Origin: UBA1351 sp963677885
GTDB taxonomy: Bacteria; Bacillota; Clostridia; Lachnospirales; Vallitaleaceae
DNA length: 64,000 bases
Direction of reading: 5' to 3'
Assembly: GCA_963677885.1 (NCBI GenBank)
Contig: OY782500.1
Span: 62,001-126,000 of the forward strand
This document shows, one piece after another, positions 16,847 through 26,477 of the stretch. How positions within the stretch are numbered: the first letter of the stretch is position 1; each line of letters begins with the position of its first letter. The notes under the pieces were generated by a model that made no database searches, had not been told where the DNA came from, and saw only the letters and a list, made by a program, of their open reading frames with translations. The position numbers and the translations under genes are program-made.

Positions 16847-17446
16847 TTACTTATACATATCCTTGTCAAACTCTGACTTACGTAGGTCTTTACCCTGATA
16901 GTCAAATTGATTCATGTAGCCCTCAGGAATTTCCTTATAGACCTTTAGGGTATCTCTTGTATACTCAAAGACACCTTCTCTATTTTGAATAGCTATAAAG
17001 GTATAAAAGAGATTTCTAGTCAGGATACAAAGGCTGAGAAGCATAGCTCCAATTATGACGTGAAGCATATAAGGATTATCTTTGAAAATAAAACCTGCCA
17101 AACCATAGGTAAGAAATACATCGACAAGTGGTAACAACTCAAAAATCATTACTTTTTTATAATCCATTCTATATTTTGGAACATAGGTTGGATGAATGGT
17201 CTTCAGATATATTTGACCGTCGATTTCAAAAAGTGTACTTAACAGCATCTTAAGCAACTCCCTGTAATATCTGGCACCGATGACCAGAACAAGTATGAAG
17301 TAAACAAATACAAATCCACCTACCATTAATTCCATGATATAGTCCAGGTAGAGTCCGAAGAATACTCCATAAACAATCAAATATAGATACCAAAACTTCA
17401 TGATTTTGATTTGGTATTGACCATCAAGTCTTAAATTGTCCTTCAT
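16847..17446 (-). CDS. integral membrane protein of unknown function
   Basis: I do not recognise this protein. It is 199 residues long with four predicted transmembrane helices (about 16-36, 40-58, 99-122 and 127-150). A cytosolic or external loop at about 65-95 contains IDGQIYLKTIHPTYVPKYRMDYKK, and a charged hydrophilic tail follows (about 155-199). The ATG at 17446 overlaps the stop of the nucleotidyltransferase gene (TGATG), so the two are translationally coupled. A GTG one codon earlier is the alternative start. The coupling suggests a shared job, which cannot be named. Confidence 0.75.
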   Translation of the reverse strand: MKDNLRLDGQYQIKIMKFWYLYLIVYGVFFGLYLDYIMELMVGGFVFVYFILVLVIGARYYRELLKMLLSTLFEIDGQIYLKTIHPTYVPKYRMDYKKVMIFELLPLVDVFLTYGLAGFIFKDNPYMLHVIIGAMLLSLCILTRNLFYTFIAIQNREGVFEYTRDTLKVYKEIPEGYMNQFDYQGKDLRKSEFDKDMYK

Positions 17447-18192
17447 CACAAGTTTTCCAACCTTTCCTGTACATACATCATAATCCCATAGACAGTAGCC
17501 AAATATTCTTCCATGGATGAATCCTCATTATTCAAAAAGAAATTGAGGGCTCGGATTTTTTTCTCCTGATCAGGGAAATTGGCATAAAGATGGTCAAAAA
17601 TCAAGTCAAAATCATCTGTCCAATAACCCACTTTATCCAGGATTAAAGTAAACATGGCCCTAATCAAGCGCTTAGTAAGCGCATGACGCAGTCTTCTTAC
17701 TTCGTCCTCGTCATTGGTTAAGCGAAGTTTATTGAGTATCCTGCTTATAACATGCATGGTTTCCTTATTCAGGTTTTCAATAAGACTCTTGGTTATGCAA
17801 ATAGGTTCCAAAATCTGTCCTAAATCATTACCATAAATACAGACGCTGACAATTTTTATCCAAAATCCCCATTCATCCTGTCTCTTAAGAACATCACCAA
17901 CGGTACACGAAGCAATATCCACCTTTGAAATAATTGGATATTTGGAACCCAGAACAGTTTTTAGATGCTGAATGGTCTCCATATAATAGGACTTAAGGTC
18001 ATGCTTAAAAACAAGGGTAAAATCCACATCTGAAATATAGGGTATGGCCTGCCCTTTAGGAATAGAACCACAAATATATATGGAATGGATCTCATCCTCA
18101 AACAAGGTGTTGGTTAAATCAGCAAATTCTTCAATAACCGGCCTAAATTCATCTTGAAGTTTTAATTCAGTGATTTGTTTTTTTAACTCCAT
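17446..18192 (-). CDS. nucleotidyltransferase-fold protein
   Basis: Protein of 248 residues with a Pol-beta-type nucleotidyltransferase core. The signature is IYICGSIPKGQAIPYISDVDFTL, that is GS-x(n)-DxD, with the two Asp as metal ligands around residues 58-60. A further strand region contains KVDIAS. The C-terminal half is helical (about 135-245) and resembles the helical domain of aminoglycoside adenylyltransferase-like proteins. The substrate is unknown: a small molecule, a protein (AMPylation) or RNA are all possible. It is coupled to the downstream membrane protein. RBS GGGGGG precedes the ATG. Confidence 0.75.
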   Translation of the reverse strand: MELKKQITELKLQDEFRPVIEEFADLTNTLFEDEIHSIYICGSIPKGQAIPYISDVDFTLVFKHDLKSYYMETIQHLKTVLGSKYPIISKVDIASCTVGDVLKRQDEWGFWIKIVSVCIYGNDLGQILEPICITKSLIENLNKETMHVISRILNKLRLTNDEDEVRRLRHALTKRLIRAMFTLILDKVGYWTDDFDLIFDHLYANFPDQEKKIRALNFFLNNEDSSMEEYLATVYGIMMYVQERLENL

Positions 18193-18267
18193 ATTCCCCC
18201 CATTGAAAGTTCATAATTTTTCAGGTCCATTTTCAAGAAAGTTAGAAATGTCTAATAGTAGCTATCT

Positions 18268-18987
18268 TTAATCAAGCAAGTCTAAAAGTTCACTTGGCCG
18301 ATGAATGATAAAATCAGGATTTTGAGCTTGTAGATGTTCAAGGCTTCTGAATCCCCAAGAAACACTTGCAATTTTTACACCTAGATTTCGTGCTGTTTTC
18401 ACATCCACTTCGGTATCACCCACATATAAAACCTCATCTTGATCGAAGTCGTCACCTATGAGTTGTATGGCCCCACCTACACCTGGTTTTCTTTCTGTAT
18501 CCTTATCCGGTCCCGACAAGCCCAGATAAGACCTGCCAGCAAAATAGTGGTCAGCGATTTTCTCTGCAATCCCTTTAGTTTTGTTGGTGTGTATACCCCA
18601 CCGGACTCCTCTTTTATCAAGAACTTCCAACATCTCCCAAATCTGTGGATATAAAGCTGTTTCTAAAAGTGGATTTTCCAAGTAGAAAGCAAGCAGGTCA
18701 TTTAAATATGGTGAAAGGAAATTTTCATCCAATTCCCATTCACCTTCCTGACCCTGGGACACAGCCTCATAATATCCTGGATGATTATGGTAATAATCCT
18801 TTTTTATATCATCAGGAAGGGCACGAAAGATAGTTAAAGGTAAGCCATTCCCTACCATAGCCTTATAGTCTTCAATAGGATGGGTTCTAAAGCCTCTTTT
18901 ACTTAATACATAATTACAAGCACAGGCTATCCCGCCGATAGTGTCAGCCAAGGTTCCATCCAGGTCAAATATTACTGTCTTTATCAT
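18268..18987 (-). CDS. HAD family hydrolase, phosphoglycolate phosphatase-like
   Basis: Cytoplasmic HAD phosphatase of 239 residues. Motif I is VIFDLDGTLADT with the nucleophilic Asp; motif II is GIHTNKTKG; motif III has a Lys in ERKPG; motif IV is LYVGDTEVDV. The cap inserted after motif I is of the helical (C1) type, as in phosphoglycolate phosphatase Gph and PpaX. The exact substrate cannot be fixed from sequence. It lies right after the alaS terminator and may be read mainly by its own weak promoter or by read-through. Confidence 0.85.
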   Translation of the reverse strand: MIKTVIFDLDGTLADTIGGIACACNYVLSKRGFRTHPIEDYKAMVGNGLPLTIFRALPDDIKKDYYHNHPGYYEAVSQGQEGEWELDENFLSPYLNDLLAFYLENPLLETALYPQIWEMLEVLDKRGVRWGIHTNKTKGIAEKIADHYFAGRSYLGLSGPDKDTERKPGVGGAIQLIGDDFDQDEVLYVGDTEVDVKTARNLGVKIASVSWGFRSLEHLQAQNPDFIIHRPSELLDLLD

Positions 18988-19004
18988 GGTCTAGCTCTCC
19001 TATT

Positions 19005-19048
19005 CAAAAAAAGCTGTGCAGTTTCTTAATAGAATCGGCTGCACAGCT
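19005..19048 (-). terminator. intrinsic terminator of alaS
   Basis: Minus-strand hairpin AGCTGTGCAG/CTGCACAGCT with a run of seven T, beginning 9 nt after the alaS stop. Confidence 0.9.
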
Positions 19049-19056
19049 CTCATTAA

Positions 19057-21690
19057 TTACTTAAGTTGTTCTTTGGATAATTCAATACCTTGTGCTAACG
19101 CTTCTTCAATCTTGGATGCATCCCGTCCACCGGCTTGAGCCATTTGTGGTTTACCTCCACCACCGCCACCGACAGTTTTTGCAACGCTTCGAATCAGGTT
19201 GCCGGCATGGGCACCTTTTTCAACGGCAGTATCATCACAAGCTACAATCAATGGAACTTTACCATTTGAATCGGAAGCAAGGATAACTATACAGTCACTA
19301 ACCTTATCCTTGATCTTATCTGATAGATCACGGAGTCTGTTGTTGTCAAAGCCATCCACTTTAGCGGCAATAACACTTGTTTCACCAACCATAACCTTTT
19401 CAGCAATGATGTCATCAACGATTGATGAGGCAGCTTTTGACTTCAGCTTCTCATTTTCGTTCTTAAGGTCCTTAAGCTCTGCAAGGAGAGATTCAACCCT
19501 GTGGGCAAGTCCGGTTAGGTCTGTCTTGGCAGCCTGTGCAGCCTCTTTTGCCATTTTTTCAAGATCACGATAGTAGCCAATGGCTCCATTTCCGGTTAAG
19601 GCTTCGATACGTCTGACACCAGCAGCGACTCCACCTTCGGATGCAATCTTAAACAAACCGACTTCAGATGTGTTGGTTAAGTGTGTACCACCACAAAGTT
19701 CAATGGAATATCCACCCATGTTAACGACTCGAACAGTATCGCCGTATTTTTCACCAAAAAGAGCCATGGCTCCCATATCTTTAGCCTCTGCAATAGACAT
19801 TTCCTTTATGTCCACATCAAGACCGGCTTGGATTTGTTCATTGACCAAATCCTCAACCTTTTGAAGGTCTTCTTTATCAATCGCTTCGAAATGGGTAAAG
19901 TCAAAGCGAAGTCTGTCCGCATTAACACTTGAACCTTTTTGTTCTACGTGATCACCTAAAACAGTCTTCAAGGCTTTTTGAAGCAAGTGAGTTGCACTGT
20001 GATTTTTAGCAGTAGCCATTCGGTTGTTTAAATCAACTTTCAAAGTTGCTTTTTGTCCAACCTTTACACTTCCGCTGATTACTTGGCCCATATGGGCAAT
20101 ATTGGACCCAACTACCTTATTAACATCAAAAATCTGAATTTTTCCGCTTTCAGTTTCAATAATACCGGTATCGGCGTGTTGACCACCTGAGGTTGCGTAG
20201 AAAGGAGTTACTTTTGCAATAACCGCTACGTCCTGACCTTCTATAACTTCATCAACCACTTCTTCTCCGGCAGTAAGACCTGTAATCTCACTCTCAAGAC
20301 TTGTATGGAAATAACCGTCGAAGCTTCCGCCTATGTTAATTGGAAGTTTGTTAAATACCGTTTCTTTTGCTCCCATGTAGTTGCTTTCTTCACGGGCTTC
20401 TCTGGCACGCTTTCTCTGCTCTTCCATTTCAGCCTTAAATCCGTCTACATCAACACTTAGACCTTTTTCCTCAGCGATTTCAATGGTCAGTTCGATAGGG
20501 AAACCATATGTGTCATATAGAGTAAAGGCCTTATCACCTGCAAGTACACTTTCGCCATCAAGTTCAGCAAAATATCCCTCAAGAATATCCATACCCTTAT
20601 CAATGGTTTCAGCAAAACGCTCTTCCTCTACAGAAAGGACTTTAAGAATATAAGCTTCTTTTTCCTTAAGCTCAGGATATCCATCTTTAGAATTTTCGAT
20701 AACATTAGAAGCCAGTTTTGCCATAAAACTGCCTTCTATACCAAGTATCTTACCATGGTGCGCTGCACGACGAAGGAGTCGGCGCATCACATATCCTCGT
20801 CCTTCATTTGAAGGCATAATACCATCAGAAGTCATAAAGGTAACACTTCTTACGTGGTCCATAATCTTACGAATAGAAACATCCTTAACCGGATCTTCTT
20901 TATATGTTACACCAGCCAGCTGACATACTTCATGACGAAGCTCACGCATAGTATCAATATCAAAAAATGACTCTGCATCCTGCATAATAACAGCCAAACG
21001 CTCAAGACCCATTCCTGTATCGATATTTGGATGATCAAGCAGAACATATTCGCCAGATTCCATTTTTTCAAACTGGGTAAATACAAGGTTCCACACTTCT
21101 ACGTAACGGTCGCATTCACAGCCTACGGCGCAGTTTGGATCATCACAACCATACTGAGCACCACGGTCTACGTAAATTTCTGAACAAGGTCCACAAGGTC
21201 CAAGTCCATGTTCCCAGAAGTTGTCTGCTTTTCCCATATAAACGATACGGTCTTTAGGGACACCTTCCTGCTTATGCCAAATGTCTGCTGCTTCATCATC
21301 TTCTTCATATACAGATACATAAAGAAGGTCTTCTGGAATCTCTAATACCTTGGTAAAAAACTCCCAGGCCCACGCAATGGCTTCCTTCTTGAAATAGTCT
21401 CCAAAAGAGAAGTTCCCAAGCATTTCAAAGAAAGTACCATGACGGTCTGTTTTACCAACGTTTTCAATATCACCGGTACGAATACACTTCTGACAAGTCG
21501 TCATCCGAACATTCGGTGGTGTTTCCTGTCCTGTGAAATATGGCTTTAAAGGTGCCATACCTGAATTGATCAGTAATAAACTTTTATCATTCTTTGGCAC
21601 TAATGGGAAGCTGGCGGCTTGTAGGTGACCTTTGCTTTCAAAAAACTCAAGGTACATCTTTCTAAGGGTGTTAACGCCTAAATTCTTCAC
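19057..21690 (-). CDS. alaS: alanine--tRNA ligase
   Basis: Class II aminoacyl-tRNA synthetase of 877 residues, normal family length, charging tRNA-Ala. The N-terminal catalytic domain begins LRKMYLEFFESKGH and has the motif 2/3 region (FFEMLGNFSFGDYFKKEAI). The editing domain has NHSATHLLQKAL and ELCGGTHLTNTSEVG, which hold the zinc ligands. The C-terminal C-Ala region has coiled-coil and GGGGGGKPQMAQAGG. The start is GTG with AGGAGG upstream, matching the family's usual first residues. It has its own consensus promoter and terminator; the leader is too short for a T-box. Confidence 0.97.
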   Translation of the reverse strand: MKNLGVNTLRKMYLEFFESKGHLQAASFPLVPKNDKSLLLINSGMAPLKPYFTGQETPPNVRMTTCQKCIRTGDIENVGKTDRHGTFFEMLGNFSFGDYFKKEAIAWAWEFFTKVLEIPEDLLYVSVYEEDDEAADIWHKQEGVPKDRIVYMGKADNFWEHGLGPCGPCSEIYVDRGAQYGCDDPNCAVGCECDRYVEVWNLVFTQFEKMESGEYVLLDHPNIDTGMGLERLAVIMQDAESFFDIDTMRELRHEVCQLAGVTYKEDPVKDVSIRKIMDHVRSVTFMTSDGIMPSNEGRGYVMRRLLRRAAHHGKILGIEGSFMAKLASNVIENSKDGYPELKEKEAYILKVLSVEEERFAETIDKGMDILEGYFAELDGESVLAGDKAFTLYDTYGFPIELTIEIAEEKGLSVDVDGFKAEMEEQRKRAREAREESNYMGAKETVFNKLPINIGGSFDGYFHTSLESEITGLTAGEEVVDEVIEGQDVAVIAKVTPFYATSGGQHADTGIIETESGKIQIFDVNKVVGSNIAHMGQVISGSVKVGQKATLKVDLNNRMATAKNHSATHLLQKALKTVLGDHVEQKGSSVNADRLRFDFTHFEAIDKEDLQKVEDLVNEQIQAGLDVDIKEMSIAEAKDMGAMALFGEKYGDTVRVVNMGGYSIELCGGTHLTNTSEVGLFKIASEGGVAAGVRRIEALTGNGAIGYYRDLEKMAKEAAQAAKTDLTGLAHRVESLLAELKDLKNENEKLKSKAASSIVDDIIAEKVMVGETSVIAAKVDGFDNNRLRDLSDKIKDKVSDCIVILASDSNGKVPLIVACDDTAVEKGAHAGNLIRSVAKTVGGGGGGKPQMAQAGGRDASKIEEALAQGIELSKEQLK

Positions 21691-21721
21691 TGTTTTGCCT
21701 CCTATAGATTATATTAGGGAA

Positions 21722-21750
21722 ATTATACTGACTTCCCCTGTATTTGTCAA
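21722..21750 (-). promoter_or_regulatory. consensus sigma-A promoter of alaS
   Basis: Minus strand TTGACA at 21745-21750, exactly 17 bp, and TATAAT at 21722-21727. Both hexamers are perfect. The start point would be about 25 nt before the GTG, leaving no room for a T-box leader. Confidence 0.9.
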
Positions 21751-21760
21751 TATTCCCGTG

Positions 21761-23038
21761 TTATTCAAGGGAAAAATCAGTTTCGTTAATAAGTGTTTGC
21801 AAGGATTTCAGAATACCGAATTTACCATGGTAGTAGGTAAGACCGCCTTGGAAATACACTGTATATGGCGGTTTAATTGGAGCATCGGCACTTAGTTCTA
21901 TGGATGACCCCTGAATAAAGGCACCTGCTGCCATGATGACAGGTGCATCATAACCAGGCATATCCCAAGGTTCTGGATCTACATATGAATCTACGGGAGC
22001 CGCATGCTGAATTCCTTTACAAAAAGCAACGACATGGGCTTCGTTCCCCATATCGATGGCCTGAATAATATCATATCGCTTTTCATTAGAAGCCGGAATG
22101 ACATTAAAGCCGAGTTTCTCATATAGTCTTGCTGCAAAAAGGGCTGTCTTATGGGCACCTGCCACTACTGTAGGTGCCATAAAAAGTCCTTGGAACATAG
22201 CGTGGGTAACTCCAAGGGATGCTCCCACTTCTTTTCCAAGCCCTGGCGCCGTTAAGCGGTAAGCTGCATTGTCTACATACTCTTTTTTTCCTGCTATGTA
22301 ACCACCGATAGGAGCCAAACCTCCACCGGGGTTCTTTATTAAGGAACCAACAACCATATCTGCTCCGAAATCACTGGGTTCCTCATACTCAACAAACTCA
22401 CCATAGCAGTTGTCTACCATGATGATTAGGTCCTCTTTAACACTTCTTATAAACTTAATCAGCTCTTTAATGGCTTCATTGGAAAAAGTTGGTCTCCAGT
22501 CATATCCTTTGGACTTTTGGATAGAGACAAGCTTGGTCCTGTCATTAATAGCAGCTTTTATGCCAGCATAGTCGAAACTAAAATCTTCCAGCAGATCCAC
22601 TTGTTCATAAGTTATCCCAAACTCAAATAAAGACCCTTTAGTAGGGTTTATTCCAATAACACCTTGGAGGGTATCGTACAGCTTACCGCAAGGAGCCAAT
22701 ATTTCGTCACCTGGACGCAGGTTACCTGACAATGCCAAGGTTAACGCGTGGGTCCCGGAAACTATTTGTGGACGAACTAAAGCAGCTTCCGTATGAAATA
22801 CGGAAGCATAAACTTCTTCAAGTGTATCTCGACCCGAATCATTATAACCATAACCGGTAGCATGGTTAAAATGCATATCACTCAGTCGACACTTCTGCAT
22901 GGCACCAAGAACCTTAAGCTGGTTGTATTCAGCAATCTCGTCAATCTCAAGAAAACGATCCTTCAGTTCACTCTCAACTATCTTGGAAAGCTCAATAACT
23001 TCAGCACTCAGGCCTAAAGTCTCATACATCTTATTCAT
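21761..23038 (-). CDS. ynbB: PLP-dependent methionine gamma-lyase-like protein (YnbB family)
   Basis: PLP enzyme of 425 residues in the Met_gamma_lyase_2 (PF06838) family, often annotated as aluminium resistance protein. Key features are HFNHATGYGYNDSGRDTLE, VSGTHALTLALSGNLRPGDE (phosphate-cup type), IMVDNCYGEFVE (Asp pairing with PLP) and VVGSLIKNPGGG (likely PLP lysine). The natural substrate is not established; carbon-sulfur lyase activity is inferred from the family name. It lies 29 nt after hfq, the same hfq-ynbB neighbourhood as in Bacillus. Confidence 0.88.
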   Translation of the reverse strand: MNKMYETLGLSAEVIELSKIVESELKDRFLEIDEIAEYNQLKVLGAMQKCRLSDMHFNHATGYGYNDSGRDTLEEVYASVFHTEAALVRPQIVSGTHALTLALSGNLRPGDEILAPCGKLYDTLQGVIGINPTKGSLFEFGITYEQVDLLEDFSFDYAGIKAAINDRTKLVSIQKSKGYDWRPTFSNEAIKELIKFIRSVKEDLIIMVDNCYGEFVEYEEPSDFGADMVVGSLIKNPGGGLAPIGGYIAGKKEYVDNAAYRLTAPGLGKEVGASLGVTHAMFQGLFMAPTVVAGAHKTALFAARLYEKLGFNVIPASNEKRYDIIQAIDMGNEAHVVAFCKGIQHAAPVDSYVDPEPWDMPGYDAPVIMAAGAFIQGSSIELSADAPIKPPYTVYFQGGLTYYHGKFGILKSLQTLINETDFSLE

Positions 23039-23067
23039 ATATCTTAGAATCCTCTCAAAACATGCTC

Positions 23068-23301
23068 TTACGCGTTGTCTGCCGCGTTAAAATGGATTTC
23101 TCTAGATGGAATCACCGTTGAAATCGCATGTTTGTAAATCATTTGTTGCTTGCTTTCAGCTTCAAGTATAACGATAAAATTATCGAAGCCTTTTACTAAA
23201 CCCTTAAGCTGAAAACCGTTAGTTAGGTAGATCACAACTACAATCTTGTCTTTTCTCACTTGATTCAAAAAAACATCTTGCAAGTTAATTGGTTTACTCA
23301 C
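23068..23301 (-). CDS. hfq: RNA chaperone Hfq
   Basis: Sm-like hexameric RNA chaperone of 77 residues. Sm1 motif region NLQDVFLNQVRKDKI and Sm2 motif YKHAISTVIPS are both intact; the latter replaces the classical YKHAI-type signature with an exact match. The start is set at the GTG at 23301 (SKPINLQ follows) because AAGGGGG lies 8 nt upstream; an ATG at 23322 has no ribosome site. The gene sits between miaA and ynbB as in other Firmicutes. Confidence 0.94.
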   Translation of the reverse strand: MSKPINLQDVFLNQVRKDKIVVVIYLTNGFQLKGLVKGFDNFIVILEAESKQQMIYKHAISTVIPSREIHFNAADNA

Positions 23302-23422
23302 TTTTGCGTCCCCCTTTGTCATATTTTAATTAGGTTTTGATATTAAGTCATTAAGCACCCTTAATGAACTTTCTTATTATATAATATAGTATATTCCATT
23401 TTTGTTCAACCAGAAATCTGTA

Positions 23423-24352
23423 CTATGCCATATTATTTATTATTTCTTGACAAATACGGCCTACATCGAAGCCGTAATGGTCTACGTGGACCCATTTTAC
23501 ATCTTTTTCTCGTCGAAACCAGGTCAATTGACGTTTGGCAAAATGTCTTGTATCCCTTTTAATTCGATAGACGGCTTCATCAAGGGAACACTCACCATTA
23601 AGGTAGTCCAGGATTTCCTTGTAACCAAGACCTTCCATGGCCGTCATATCTCTGGTATAACCCATATCTTTAAGTTTCTTAACTTCTTCAACCAGTCCCA
23701 TATCCATCATCTTGTCTACCCTATGATTAATTCGATGATAGAGAAGATCTCTTTCCATATTAAGCACAAAAAAATCAAGGTCATATGGGCTTTCTTTCAC
23801 ATATTCCCTTTGGTTATGATCAGAGATTTTCTCTCCGGTCAGAAGGAAATATTCGATATATCGTTTCACACGTTTTACATTATTGGGATGTATCCCCTTA
23901 GCTGAAACTTCATCAACTTCCATTAACCAATTATGAAGGGCTTCTTTGCCGTGTTTTACATAAAAATCATCAACTTGGCTACGGGTTTTCTCTTCCTCAT
24001 CCGTCCGAGTAAAATCTATATCCTTGGTGACAGCTTGAATATAAAAGCCGGTCCCTCCGGCAATAATCGGTATCTTTCCCTTGGCATAAATGGTCTCCAT
24101 AGCTTCCTTTGCCATGGACTGAAAGCGGTTAACGCTAAAACCCTCTGAAGGATCCAGTTGGTCCACCAAGTAATGAACAATACCCTGCTTTTCCTCCTGA
24201 GTCACTTTAGCAGACCCGATATCCATATATTTGTACACCTGCATCGAATCCGCTGATATAATCTCCCCATTGATACGCTTGGCAAGTTCAACTGAGACAC
24301 TGGTCTTACCACTTGCAGTCGGTCCTGCTATGACAACAAGTTTTCTTTTCAT
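23423..24352 (-). CDS. miaA: tRNA dimethylallyltransferase MiaA
   Basis: Enzyme of 309 residues that adds the isopentenyl group to A37 of tRNAs reading UNN codons; MiaB then thiomethylates this base. The P-loop is AGPTASGKTSVS near the N-terminus, followed by ISADSMQVYKYMDIGSAK and GGTGFYIQAV. The C-terminal DTRHFAKRQLTWFRRE motif is diagnostic. The ATG at 24352 (MKRKLVV) is preferred over an upstream extension because GAGG is 7 nt before it and the mutL stop lies at 24393. Both tRNA-A37 enzymes are in this cluster. Confidence 0.96.
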   Translation of the reverse strand: MKRKLVVIAGPTASGKTSVSVELAKRINGEIISADSMQVYKYMDIGSAKVTQEEKQGIVHYLVDQLDPSEGFSVNRFQSMAKEAMETIYAKGKIPIIAGGTGFYIQAVTKDIDFTRTDEEEKTRSQVDDFYVKHGKEALHNWLMEVDEVSAKGIHPNNVKRVKRYIEYFLLTGEKISDHNQREYVKESPYDLDFFVLNMERDLLYHRINHRVDKMMDMGLVEEVKKLKDMGYTRDMTAMEGLGYKEILDYLNGECSLDEAVYRIKRDTRHFAKRQLTWFRREKDVKWVHVDHYGFDVGRICQEIINNMA

Positions 24353-24392
24353 CTTGAACCTCATTTCATATATGTCACTTTTACAGTCAAAT

Positions 24393-26477
24393 TTATACAA
24401 TACGTCTGAATTTCTTCTCCAGCTCATATTTACTCATTCGAATCATAGTTGGTCTTCCGTGGGGGCAGTGATAGGGATCTTCCAAATTCAGCAACTGTTC
24501 AACCAGCGAACGGTATTCTACTTCCGACAGTTTATCATTCCCCTTAATAGCTGCCTTACATGCTACAGAGGCCAATTTGTGAAGATACTGGTCCTCTTTA
24601 CGAATAGAAGCCTCACCTTCGACCAACTGATCGAAGAAATGAATGAAATCCATGTCCTGCATAGGTGTATTCAATAGATATGGCACGCTTTTTACAATAA
24701 TGGTCTGTTCACCGAATATTTCAGCGTCAAAGCCAAGATTTCCTATGTCCTCCTGAAAAGATTCAAATACATGAAACTCTTTGTCAGACAATTCATAAAC
24801 CTTTGGCTCCAACAAAAGCTGAGATGGCATGTCAAGGTCACTGACAGCCTTAACCCAGGCTTCATATAACACTTTTTCATGAGCAGCATGCTGGTCAACA
24901 ATATAGAGTTCTTTCCCATATTCAACAATCCAGTAGGTTTTGAAAGCCTGGCCGATTACCTTATGCTTTTTGATCTGTTCTTTATCTAGGAACACGTCCA
25001 GATTTTGAACTTCAACCTGTTGAGGCTGGACCTGTTTTTCCACAAGTTGATCTCTAGGTTTTTCCACATTCTTTTCTGACTGCACCGGATTTTGTGTTTG
25101 ATCTTTCTTATCTTGATGTTGATCAACTTCCTTCGAATCGTCCCTTGACACCCTTGCATTGATGTTAGAAACATCGTATACTGCTTGCTCATGAACCATA
25201 GTACTCTCTTGAACACTGGTCATGACCCTTGTTTCAGTTATGTCTTTCGTGGGTATTTCACCTTTAACCTCCGAAGTCCCACAAGGCTTTCTGTTAAAAT
25301 CACTGGTTATTCTGGATTGGCTGTGATAATCCTTGCGAACGCCAAAGTTCTGAACTGGGCTTCTTTCTTCTTTATGGTGACGACTGACTTCAAAGGGTTC
25401 AGGAGCTTCTTTCAGGATTTTCTTTTCTTCTTTGATGATCCTTTTTTCCACTTCCTTTTCCAGCCTACCATCAAGAGAAACTTTATCGACGGGTTCTCGA
25501 TCAGAAAGAGCTCCTCTGACAGCCTCCCTAAAATGATGTCTTATCTCTTCCTCCTGATCAAACCGAACTTCCATTTTGTTGGGATGAACATTGACATCAA
25601 CCATATCAAAAGGAATTTCAAGGAAAAAAACGCCAAAAGGAAACTGACCAATCATCATACCATCCTTGGCTCCTTCTTCAATGCCTTTTTGTATCCATCT
25701 TGATTTTATATATCGACCGTTGACATAATAGATTTCATATTGCCTGTTACCCCTACTGATAATAGGTTTACCGACATAGCCTGAAATTTTTATCTGACCG
25801 GATTCATAAGTAACTTCTTTGGAATGTTTGGCATACTCTTTACCAAAAACCTGATATATACAATCCCTTAAAGAAAAGTTACCGGATGTATGAAGACGGA
25901 CTTTTCCATTGACGACATACTTAAAGGAAATACCAGGATGACTAAGAGCAATGCGACTAATCAGATCGGATACATAGTTGGCTTCTGTTTTGCCGCTTTT
26001 TAAGAATTTCTTCCTGGCTGGTACATTATAAAACAAGTCTTTTACAAGGAATGTCGTTCCGGTAGGACAACCAATGTCCATTAAGCCTTTTTCCTGACCA
26101 CCTTCAATCTGATACCGGATACCGGTAATGGCTTCTCCGGTTTTAGTCATACACTCAACCATACTAACAGCTGCTATACTGGCTAGAGCTTCACCCCTAA
26201 ATCCAAGAGAATGAATAGCGTCAAGGTCTGAGGCATCATTGATTTTGGAGGTTGCATGACGAAGAAAAGCACTTCCAACATCTTCTTTGGTCATACCTAT
26301 ACCGTTATCTGTAATGCGGATCATTTTAAGGCCACCGTCTTCGATTTCAACCGTAACGGCAGTCGCTTCAGCATCAATGGCATTTTCCACTAACTCTTTG
26401 ATAACCGACACGGGACGTTCTACAACTTCTCCTGCAGCAATTTTATTAATTGTATCTTGATCGAGTAAATGTATCAT
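24393..26477 (-). CDS. mutL: DNA mismatch repair protein MutL
   Basis: Mismatch repair ATPase/endonuclease of 694 residues. The GHKL ATPase domain (about 1-330) has IAAGEVVERP, ELVENAIDA, TDNGIGM and LGFRGEALASI. A long hydrophilic linker (about 340-490) is rich in Glu, Lys, Gln and Val. The C-terminal dimerisation domain carries the endonuclease metal motif DQHAAHEKVLYE (DQHA-x2-E-x4-E) and the CPHGRPT motif, so this is a nicking MutL of the type used by species without MutH. The ATG overlaps the mutS stop (ATGA). Confidence 0.97.
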   Translation of the reverse strand: MIHLLDQDTINKIAAGEVVERPVSVIKELVENAIDAEATAVTVEIEDGGLKMIRITDNGIGMTKEDVGSAFLRHATSKINDASDLDAIHSLGFRGEALASIAAVSMVECMTKTGEAITGIRYQIEGGQEKGLMDIGCPTGTTFLVKDLFYNVPARKKFLKSGKTEANYVSDLISRIALSHPGISFKYVVNGKVRLHTSGNFSLRDCIYQVFGKEYAKHSKEVTYESGQIKISGYVGKPIISRGNRQYEIYYVNGRYIKSRWIQKGIEEGAKDGMMIGQFPFGVFFLEIPFDMVDVNVHPNKMEVRFDQEEEIRHHFREAVRGALSDREPVDKVSLDGRLEKEVEKRIIKEEKKILKEAPEPFEVSRHHKEERSPVQNFGVRKDYHSQSRITSDFNRKPCGTSEVKGEIPTKDITETRVMTSVQESTMVHEQAVYDVSNINARVSRDDSKEVDQHQDKKDQTQNPVQSEKNVEKPRDQLVEKQVQPQQVEVQNLDVFLDKEQIKKHKVIGQAFKTYWIVEYGKELYIVDQHAAHEKVLYEAWVKAVSDLDMPSQLLLEPKVYELSDKEFHVFESFQEDIGNLGFDAEIFGEQTIIVKSVPYLLNTPMQDMDFIHFFDQLVEGEASIRKEDQYLHKLASVACKAAIKGNDKLSEVEYRSLVEQLLNLEDPYHCPHGRPTMIRMSKYELEKKFRRIV

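Noticed and set aside
16847..18192. Toxin-antitoxin (MNT/HEPN) pair
   Set aside because: The partner is a multi-helix membrane protein without a HEPN RxxxxH motif, and the transferase is longer than MNT antitoxins.
21691..21760. T-box riboswitch before alaS
   Set aside because: The promoter -10 lies only about 32 nt before the start codon, so the leader is far too short for a T-box.
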